Assembly (NCBI RefSeq): GCF_024868665.1
Contig: NC_079890.1
Span: 5,556,747-5,620,746 of the forward strand
Direction: 5' to 3'
Length of the DNA: 64,000 nucleotides
From: Triplophysa rosa
Taxonomy: Eukaryota; Chordata; Actinopteri; Cypriniformes; Nemacheilidae
The position numbers and the translations under genes were made by a program. Shown here in pieces: positions 57,177 to 64,000 of the stretch; positions within the stretch are counted from its first letter, which is position 1; the number at the start of each line of letters is the position of its first letter. Below the pieces are notes generated by a model. The model did no database searches, was not told the DNA's origin, and saw nothing but the letters and a program-made list of their open reading frames with translations.

Positions 57177-57611
57177 ATGGATCCAGCAGCAGGATGGCCA
57201 CCAAGGGTTTGCCTGTTGATGCTCCGCCAGGGCTGTCGCTCCCTTGAGGATCACACCCAGGACTTTTTGGACGTTGTTCATCACACTGACTTTCCAGATA
57301 AGTCCCTCATAGTTTTTTACAGAACCAGTCTTAATGATCTGTTCCTGAGCCCGGTCAAGCCCGCGTGTCCGTTCCTGAGCCCGGTCAAGCCCGCAAGTCC
57401 GTTCCTGAGCCCGGTCAAGCCCGCGAGTCTGTTCCTGAGCCCGGACTCCGCCTCCAGTTCCCCACCTTGGCCTCCTCCTGCCACTCCGCCTCTGCCTCCT
57501 GTGCCATGCCCTAGTGTTTCTCTTGTCAGTTGTCCGGTATTGTTGTATTGTAATGTGTTCGTTGTGCTGTTTTCTCTGCCTTGTTTCCCCTGGATGTTAC
57601 TTTTAAATTAA
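57177..57611 (+). CDS. Gag-like/proline-rich ORF of miniature LTR element
   Basis: The ATG at 57177, 16 bases past the LTR, opens a 144-codon frame. Its start MDPAAGWPPRVCLL and the segment GCRSLEDHTQDFLDVVHHTD resemble the first 60 residues of gag in fish gypsy elements. It then enters a 10-residue tandem repeat (FLSPVKPASP-type, 3-4 copies) encoded by a 30-bp repeat, a proline-rich part, and finally reads into the second LTR. The last 40 residues are therefore LTR-derived. A function is not established. Confidence 0.5.
   Translation: MDPAAGWPPRVCLLMLRQGCRSLEDHTQDFLDVVHHTDFPDKSLIVFYRTSLNDLFLSPVKPACPFLSPVKPASPFLSPVKPASLFLSPDSASSSPPWPPPATPPLPPVPCPSVSLVSCPVLLYCNVFVVLFSLPCFPWMLLLN
57341..57445 (+). 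repeat. In-frame 30-bp tandem repeat
   Basis: Units starting GTTCCTGAGCCCGGTCAAGC begin at 57341, 57371, 57401 and 57431 (partial). They are nearly identical, and the 30-base period keeps the reading frame. Confidence 0.88.
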
Positions 57612-58004
57612 ACCTGCTTGCATATGGATCCTATCAGACTTCTCATCATTACACCTATAACATTTTTGAAACTTTGCCTAACAAATTAAATATTAAAACA
57701 CAGTATTTACATGTATAAAGGTTATCAATTCACTATAGCTAATACAACATAATAAGTTAACAATATGTAATTTCTATAATATATTACAGTACGACAGTAT
57801 TTTTAATTGAAACAACAATATTGTAATTCATCTGCATATCAATCAAACTTATAACTCCTTTAGGCATATTTTTAGTTGTGTGTGTGACTTCCATCATGCA
57901 ATCAGATGCCGTAAATTCAAATTTGCACCAATTGCATCGTAACAGCTGTGAGGGACAGTAGTGCGAGCAGCAGAGCCAGAGCTGGAGTTTTTAAACTCCA
58001 TTGG

Positions 58005-59025
58005 TGTCACGATTCTGTTATGTTTTAGTTCTGGTTTTCGTGTCTGTTCATTCCTATGTTAATTAATCATCATTGGTTTATCACCATCACCTGTTTGTCC
58101 CTGATTATCTGCCCTGTTTAAGTTGGTGCCTACCTCATGGATGGAGTATCCCGTGTCTCCGCCTCTGAGACCTAGACTCCACCTCGGCCCTCTGAACCTG
58201 GTGGCTACACCTTGGCTCCTGCCTCCCTCATCTCCACCGTGGCCCGTCATTCCACCAGCTCCACTAGGCTCCCTCGTCCCTCCGGCCCTGCCTTGGTCAG
58301 TATTTGACCATCCGCTGCCTCGGGACTCCAATCCTCCGGCTTCACCTCGTCACTCTGCCCCTATGGCTCTGTCAGGCTCCTCCTTCCCTCCGGCTCCAAC
58401 TTCATCCTCGCCGCGGTGTTCCGAATCCCCGCCACCTGAGTTGCTGGTTCCACCTTGGCCCTCCAGATCCTCGCTGTCACCCGGGCTCTCCGTCTGCTCG
58501 TCTCCACCCTGGGCTCCTCCTCCACCACCGACGTCTCCGTCAGTCGGCCCCCTGGTGTTGCCAGCTCTTCCATCGCCACCATGGCTCCTCACTCCGGTAT
58601 CTCCACTGTGGGCCACCGTCTTGTCTGGCCTCTGGGTGTCCATCTGGGTCCTCCTACTCCAGGCAGCTCCCTCAGGACTCCTTCCTTTCACCTGCCTCTT
58701 GTCAACTCCACGCCCACCACCTGAATCTCCACCCTCCCTCCTCAGTTGGACTTTACAGCACGAGGACGTGCCTTCCGGGAGGAGGGCGAACTGTCATGGT
58801 TCTGTTATGTTTTAGTTCTGGTTTTCGTGTCTGTTCATTCCTATGTTAATTAATCATCATTAGTTTATCGCCATCACCTGTTTGTCCCGATTATCTGCCC
58901 TATTTAAGTTGGTGCCTGTGTTCAGTTCATTGTCTGGTTTTGTTTTGTTACGTGTTGCATCTGTTATTGTCTTGTGGATTTATTAAAAACCCTTTTTGAA
59001 TTATACTTCTCATTGTCGTGCGCAT
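58005..59025 (+). mobile_element. Rearranged LTR element with proline-rich interior
   Basis: TGTCACGATTCTGTTATGTT at 58005 and TGTCATGGTTCTGTTATGTT at 58792 open two direct repeats that match for about 125 bp. The second continues to about 59025 and carries TTTATTAAAAACCC, so it is the more complete LTR. A purine-rich tract (GGAGGAGGGCGAA) lies directly before the second. The first LTR lacks its 3' half and there is no primer site, so the upstream end is deleted. Confidence 0.7.
58123..58815 (+). CDS. Proline-rich ORF between LTR copies
   Basis: A 230-codon plus-strand frame composed mostly of Pro, Ser and Leu, with PPW, PPAP and PPALP motifs repeating at irregular spacing. Overlapping frames on both strands are also open because of the GC-rich composition, so coding is not proven. 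Such tracts are common at the 3' side of gag-like genes in small fish LTR elements. No domain is recognisable. Confidence 0.35.
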   Translation: MVPTSWMEYPVSPPLRPRLHLGPLNLVATPWLLPPSSPPWPVIPPAPLGSLVPPALPWSVFDHPLPRDSNPPASPRHSAPMALSGSSFPPAPTSSSPRCSESPPPELLVPPWPSRSSLSPGLSVCSSPPWAPPPPPTSPSVGPLVLPALPSPPWLLTPVSPLWATVLSGLWVSIWVLLLQAAPSGLLPFTCLLSTPRPPPESPPSLLSWTLQHEDVPSGRRANCHGSVMF

Positions 59026-59669
59026 GTTATATTAGCTAAATGTTACAAGTGGATTCCTATGGAAGCCAGGCAGGTACTGCGGAAAACATCTCCTGAGAAC
59101 AGCCGTGAGCAGTAGCGCACGAGTGACAGTGAATAAATTTCTTCCGCTCCAATGATGAGTACATTTAAAAGCACCAATCCTTTTGAAACTGTGTGAGGAT
59201 AACAATGCGTCTTTAGCGCCTGCTTCACTACTACAGTCACCATTGTCAGTCAGAGTCACTGCCAACCGACCACCAATGATATTATTCTTTCATGTGGTGT
59301 GCTGCACTTTTTGTCTTAAAGCTAATTGTTAACATCTTCTGATAAACTTATAGGCCTACTGTAATGTTAGCTATGGTTAGCTACGGAGTAACGTTAACAT
59401 TAGTTACAGATAATACAGTAATTTGTGTTCTGAGGATTAAACGTTTTTACCAGAGTTGTTTTTATGAACGTTTTTGATTATATAAATGTATTTTCCGATC
59501 CAGATAGATGATTATTACACCTGTAGGTAAAGTTACATAAATATGGTCTAATGTTTTTCCTATATATTTTGTTATAATTTCATAGCAACACCCTATAGCT
59601 TCATTTTCTTGTTGATGTTTTGTATGTCTGTCAGTGGAACGTGTGCTATGTACGTGTTAATGTAATACG
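59026..59669. other. No recognisable gene
   Basis: No conserved frame or repeat boundary was found in this stretch. Confidence 0.35.
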
Positions 59670-59930
59670 ACTTATTTTAAATATTTTATTTTCAGGTTCT
59701 GTGGATCTACTGCTTGTGATAATCTACAGCATATGGCAATGACAATCCAGGTATGGAAAAAATAGGACTGTTTATAATATAAAATCTACCTTGCACGTGT
59801 GAATGACAACTTATTTTAAATATTTTATTTTCAGGTTCTGTGGAACTATTGCTTTTGCTAATATACCGCAGATGACCATGACAAATTTAGGTGTGGAAAA
59901 GATTAGACTGTTTATAATCTAAAATCTACA
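59670..59930 (+). repeat. Two tandem exon-like units of about 125-135 bp
   Basis: Each unit begins ACTTATTTTAAATATTTTAT and TTTCAGGTTCTGTGGA, then a variable middle, then GGACTGTTTATAAT or AGACTGTTTATAAT and CTAAAATCTAC-type ends. Both have an acceptor-like TTATTTTCAG at the same place. The frames after that AG contain early stops. Confidence 0.7.
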
Positions 59931-60644
59931 TTGCCAAAGATGGACAAGTAATTTGATTCCATTCGATTGCCATGACAGTGGCAATAAATTAAATTTGATA
60001 TACACTGTATAATTTTACTATAATATCCATTATTATTAATTAGTTTGGACCTTGTGGGACTATTGCAAGAGTAACTCTTGGGAGGTTTTGCTATACAAAA
60101 GTAAACTGAATTGTGTATAATGTACATAGAGATTTAGTCTAAGTATTTTGCTGCAACCATTGACATTTGGAAAAAAAAGGTTTACCTGATGCAATCTATG
60201 TATGTTTTTTTTTCAGCAGATAACTAAAGGATTTTTGGAAGACATATAATGACAGTGAGAGGGACTGAAGAGGACGGTATCACACATAAGAAAGAACACC
60301 CAAATATTTGCTCACAATCATACGTACATACACAGGCACGTGCACAGATAGGGCTCAACCTGTGCAGAGCACATGCCCTTTTTGCCTTTACACTCTGAAG
60401 TGCCCTTTTATGGTGGTATTTTTTTTTTTTAAATCAATGCTATTGGTCACCTTTTATGTCTGTCTGCTTGTTTTACAAATATTTAGCCAATGAAAGGTTA
60501 AAAAGAGCTTGTGACTAAATCTTGTTGGATACGCTCAAACTGTCAGTACAACCTTGTGGCTCCACCCCCAGCAGCTGAACGTCTTTCAAGGGTAACGTTG
60601 TCGTTAAATAAAGTTAATGTTGTTTGAACAAGTACAGCATTTTC
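59931..60644. other. No recognisable gene
   Basis: Short random frames only. A (T)n run at about 60419 and an AG-rich segment at 60250 were seen, nothing more. Confidence 0.35.
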
Positions 60645-60648
60645 TTAA

Positions 60649-61610
60649 AGCCACAATATGGAATATTTGGACCGCTAGATGGTGCACTTTCAAAACAACA
60701 ACAAAAGGCGAAGCTAAATGACGTTATGTAGGAGAGTGGAATTATGGGACATGTAGTTTTCACCATCCAGAGGCGTATGGAGATTTTATTTTGTCATCGT
60801 AATGAATTAGCTTGCAAGAAACATGGAATGTAATGCTACGTTAGCCCGCGACTGATATTGGACTTTGTCAATTGATTTGGTAGTGTAATGCTACACAGTT
60901 TTACGTGTTTAAAACAGTCATACAGTCGTCGTTTAAAAAATTAATTTGAACGAACCCACAGTATTTATAAGTAACCTTACTGGCTACATATTTTTGTGCA
61001 ACATATACTGTATTTCATAGGTTAACTGCCTTCATAACTATTCAAATAATCTGTGCATGAGTATTTCGTGTACAATAAAAAAAATTGCTTACCTGTCTAT
61101 TAAAACACATGCGAGAGCGGAGTCTCTGTCGAGTACAAGTTGGTCGCGAAGCTCTCTCCATTTAGAAAACACCACGCCGATATTAATCCTTGTTTTATTT
61201 CTTTGTTTGTCCATAAGCCTGCTTATTCGGCCTTATTATTCTACCTCATTTGGCCTACCTTTACGCCTTTTTGGGTTTCCTTTACTCGCCAAAGAGTAAT
61301 TGTGATCCATAATAACAGAACAACAGATGCTGCATCCCAGATGCTGTATATCCACTTCCTCATTTGCGTGTTGCCGTAGTTTCTACAACCGGAAACTGAG
61401 GGTAGTGCAGAGCAGCAGATATTAAGTCACTGATATGCGACAAATACAAGGGAGACAATGGACGGGCCATTATTTTAAATAGGAATATTTCTGGATTTGC
61501 ACATTTTTGGGAACATTTGGGATCATGTAAGTACACAACTACATGAAATATATCACACTATGCAAGTGATTTTTGGATATTTCATAACAAAATTATTCCA
61601 TATTGTAGCT
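60649..61610. mobile_element. TTAA-flanked DNA element, non-autonomous
   Basis: The ends AGCCACAATATGGAATA and its complement TATTCCATATTGTAGCT match with one mismatch over 17 bases. TTAA flanks both sides (60645-60648 and 61611-61614). The target duplication fits Kolobok or piggyBac. No transposase motif was found in the 962-bp interior. Confidence 0.78.
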
Positions 61611-61615
61611 TTAAC

Positions 61616-61866
61616 GCAAGAAACATTATTTCTAAAATGTTCATTTTTATCTTTTTGAGGTCTGAGAATTTGGTACTGGAGAGGGAAAGCAGGTTGAATT
61701 CCTGTCTTAAAGATTGAAAATATTTTAGTTGACCATTATCAAATAAATGACCGAACTCCGACACCCCTCTTAACCTCCAGCTCAGAAGACCCATGTTTTG
61801 TAAAGGGAGGCTGGATTGAGTGCAATAGGGGATTTAAGGGACAACGCATTTGGAATGCCTAAATAT
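61616..61866 (-). pseudogene. L1 ORF2 C-terminal fragment
   Basis: The minus-strand frame encodes NMGLLSWRLRGVSEFGHLFD then NGQLKYFQSLRQEFNL, the region following the polymerase in fish L1 ORF2 proteins. It joins abruptly to the endonuclease fragment on its right, which marks the deletion point near 61867. Confidence 0.6.
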
Positions 61867-61867
61867 T

Positions 61868-62250
61868 TCAGAGAAATTTCAGAATCACATAAGACATAAA
61901 ATTAGGGCAATCTACATTTGGAGCATATACATATCCTACAGTGATATGTTTACCTAAAATAAAACCAGAAATCAACACAAATCTACCCTCAGAATCATGT
62001 TCTGCATGCTCGAGAATAAATGGAACATTTTTATGAATAAGGATCGCAGTGCCCCTGCTATTAGACGCAAATGAGGAATAATAAATCTGTCCCACCCAAT
62101 CTCTTTTCAACTTCATATATTCTTTATCAGTTAAATGAGTTTCCTGTAATAATGCTATAGAAATATATTCTTTCTTAAGGAATGTAAGAATTTTCTTCCT
62201 CTTAATTACATGACCTATGCCCTTTACGTTTCAAGTTATTAATTTTAGGT
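61868..62250 (-). pseudogene. L1 ORF2 endonuclease fragment
   Basis: The minus strand encodes LLQETHLTDKEYMKLKRDW, then SRGTAILIHKNVPFILEHA and YVYAPNVDCPNF, the first half of the AP-endonuclease domain that nicks target DNA. The catalytic Glu in QETH and the Asn-containing APN motif are visible. A stop replaces the Trp in the opening TWNVKG-type motif near 62240. Confidence 0.78.
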
Positions 62251-62757
62251 CATTCTGCATATAGAGGGGCTAGAAAAAAGCATAAAAATGATCATGTGTA
62301 AGCGTTTACCACAAATTATGTCAGTGTGAGATACCAAATACGAACAGAAACGTACCACAAGTAAGTTACAGAACAAACCCAGATAACCCTCCCCCCAAGA
62401 CCCCATCCCCAAACGATGAGGCACAGTTGAAATCAGAAAGTCACAAATCAGCGTAAGATGCCTTAGAACAGCTAACATCCGACCACCGCCAAGCTATACA
62501 GCCCCGTCGTTGCTAGCTCCGCGGGTGTATATAATATGAACATACAAAAAAACTGAAACCACTGGTATGGTAATTATTAGAGTGAATAAGCAATATATAG
62601 CTTCCGTCTTACCAGCCACGTATTCAAGATATATAAAACGTTACAAGCCTGGGTGGCGAATATTTTAAAATGAACTTTACCTTAAAATAACACGCATGTC
62701 CAATGGGATTTACATTTTTTCCCCTCCAAAAATTAAAGTGTACAATAGAAATCAAAG

Positions 62758-63626
62758 TTATTTGTCCAAAGAGTCCAGGAAAGCTTTGGCTGACTTTGGG
62801 TCGATGAACAAATGGATCTTTCCATTGTGGAGACACCTGAGCCTAGCCGGGTAGGCAAATCCACGGTACACTTAGTAGGGCTTTGCCCACGGTCACAAAC
62901 TCGCGGCGTTTCTGCAGCAGACCGGCCGAAATATCTGAGTAGAATCGAAGCTCTGAGCCATTGTGAGTAATCTTCTTCTTCAAGGCTGCTTTCAGAATCA
63001 CTTCTTTGTCAGTGAACTGTAGAAACCTGACCAGAATACTTCTAGGTGCTGAATTCGGATTGTTGGCTGCGAAGGTGGGAGATCTGTGAGCCCTCTCAAT
63101 ATCCAGTGCAGGAAAGTCTGCAGGCAAATCTAACCATTTTGGTATCATATCTCACAAATACGCTGAGTGGACCGGATCCTTCCGATTTCTCTGGCAAACC
63201 CACTAATTTCAGATTCTTGCGGCGGCCTGTATTTTCAAGGTCATCTATCTTCGTCTGCAACTGGTCAACCGTTGCCTTCAAACTGGCCATCCGCTCTTCA
63301 GTATTTGCCGCCGAATCTTCGGTAGCGGAGATCCTCTGTTCAGCTTCCTCCAGGTGAGCTTCAGCATCTGTGACTCTCTCGGCAAGAGCATCAAAAGAGT
63401 TCTGAAGGCAAGTCACAGAGCTAGCTATTCCTTCCAGATGAGTAGCGATTGCATTATGACGCGATCCGTTGGGCTTTCTGACAAAACCAGTGGGTGAGAG
63501 TTGGCAGTGTTAGCATTAGCATTAACCCGAAAACGGCTGTTTAGTGATCTTGTCTTTTTCTTTAGCTTTCTGCACTCGCGTCGAGCAGAAAATGGGAAAA
63601 TCTTTATCAGGAGTGCTGTCCGACAT
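62758..63626 (-). pseudogene. L1 ORF1 (RNA-binding chaperone), broken
   Basis: The minus-strand ATG at 63626 starts MSDSTPDKDFP. Three stops at about 63510-63525 fall in a GCTAAT microsatellite. A coiled-coil follows (ALAERVTDAEAHLEEAEQRI and on to VDQLQTKIDDLEN), then RRKNLKLVGLPEKSEG, the start of the RRM-like domain, a frameshift near 63145, and PRSILVRFLQFTDKEVILKA of the C-terminal domain. A second shift near 62850 precedes the natural end at 62758. ORF1 proteins trimerise through the coiled-coil and bind LINE RNA. Confidence 0.8.
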
Positions 63627-63923
63627 ATTTATAAATCCGTTAAACGAAATAAAGCAAAATTTGGAGGAGAAATATGCAAATTATTTGAAAATTTAAGCGG
63701 AACGTCAAACTCAGGCAGCCATCTCGCTCTGGGTCACGTGACGTCCCCCCCAGATGAACATTTTTTTAAATAATATTTTTGCATTTCCCCAAAATGTCTT
63801 TTTCTGTTTTATTGAAGGTACAAGGTAAAGTACTGGTTTTTAATATTGTGTTTTTAGATTACATGTAAAGAATTTACAGGAAATTATTGTAGGCCTGGGA
63901 CCTGAGAGTTTCATAATAGATTA

Positions 63924-64000
63924 AAACTCAACTTTATTTATATAGCGCTTTTTACAATTTTCATTGTTTACAAAGCAGCTGTACATGAGACATATTGACT
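63924..64000. repeat. Common fish repeat tail (TTTATATAGCGCTTTT type)
   Basis: ACTTTATTTATATAGCGCTT and CAAAGCAGCTGTACATGA form a stretch that recurs very widely in fish genomes as a retroposon tail. It runs off the window edge, so the family is not assigned. Confidence 0.5.

Larger units (their letters stand above)
56900..57653 (+). mobile_element. Miniature LTR element with in-frame repeat ORF
   Basis: An LTR-like block (about 56904-57160, ending CATCATCACA) is followed by a short gag-like frame, then by a second copy of the LTR's last 140 bases or so (57508-57653, ending CATCATTACA). Shared words are CCCTAGTGTTTCTCTTG, GTTGTCCGGTATTGTTGTAT and TTTTAAATTAAACCTGCTTG. The total is about 0.75 kb, with no polymerase. 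The second LTR lacks its 5' half, so the element is rearranged. Confidence 0.7.
61616..63750 (-). mobile_element. L1-type LINE, internally deleted and frameshifted
   Basis: On the minus strand, from the right: a 5' UTR-like start near 63750, ORF1 (63626-62758), a spacer, the endonuclease start of ORF2 (about 62250-61868), and a C-terminal ORF2 fragment (about 61866-61616). The reverse transcriptase core is absent, lost by internal deletion. The TTAA-flanked element lies directly beyond the left end. Confidence 0.75.

Noticed and set aside
58350..58691. Gly/Glu-rich minus-strand frame
   Set aside because: It is the antisense of the proline-rich LTR interior and is open because of composition.
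1..64000. Cloverleaf tRNA or rRNA genes
   Set aside because: Apart from the A/B-box-like SINE head at 42372-42426 and a primer-site complement at 51962, no tRNA fold or rRNA segment was recognised by eye.

Overview
The window looks like repeat-dense chromosomal DNA from a teleost fish, most likely a cyprinid. The evidence is GT-AG introns, a vertebrate Golgi sulfotransferase gene, many CA/TA microsatellites, and a dense mix of hAT, Kolobok-like, Harbinger-like, DIRS, Ty3/gypsy, L1 and L2 sequences typical of carp-like genomes. No prokaryotic or viral gene organisation is present. All family names come from recognising motifs by eye; no database search was made.

One host gene is well supported: a galactose-3-O-sulfotransferase, best matched to gal3st3, at 29901-32316 on the plus strand. 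A short first coding exon carries the membrane anchor, and a 1.26-kb second exon carries the whole catalytic domain. Two other host-like pieces are broken: a zinc-finger (BED-like) exon at 19589-20206 split by a hAT miniature element, and a frameshifted P2X7-like C-terminal domain at 48302-48609 (minus). Two or three further exon-like stretches (43260-43596, 49139-49281, 59673-59930) are weak candidates.

Layout. 1-6 kb: L2 tail, a hAT miniature element with an exact 8-bp target duplication, and duplicated segments. 6-10.4 kb: a gag-only LTR element, a hAT element and a solo LTR. 12-13.2 kb: truncated DIRS end. 14-20 kb: foldback hAT element, Harbinger-like element, Kolobok-like element with a THAP exon, and the interrupted zinc-finger exon. 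20-29 kb: little coding signal, a miniature element with perfect 36-bp ends, AAGAACC-rich repeats and a 1.48-kb palindrome. 29.9-32.3 kb: gal3st3. 34.1-39.1 kb: a nest of an L2 copy inside a DIRS element inside a short interspersed repeat. 41.8-48.6 kb: miniature element, tRNA-like SINE, wrecked chromovirus, LTR plus gag, P2X7-like remnant. 50.1-56.9 kb: a hAT element containing a Ty3/gypsy retrotransposon with recognisable gag and pol, disabled by one frameshift and two stops. 57-59 kb: two small LTR elements with proline-rich reading frames. 60.6-63.75 kb: a TTAA-flanked element and a decayed L1.

The most unusual structures are the 1.48-kb near-complete palindrome, the related gag-only LTR elements whose reading frame starts within two bases of the LTR, and the transposon insertion inside a coding exon that can be dated by its target duplication.
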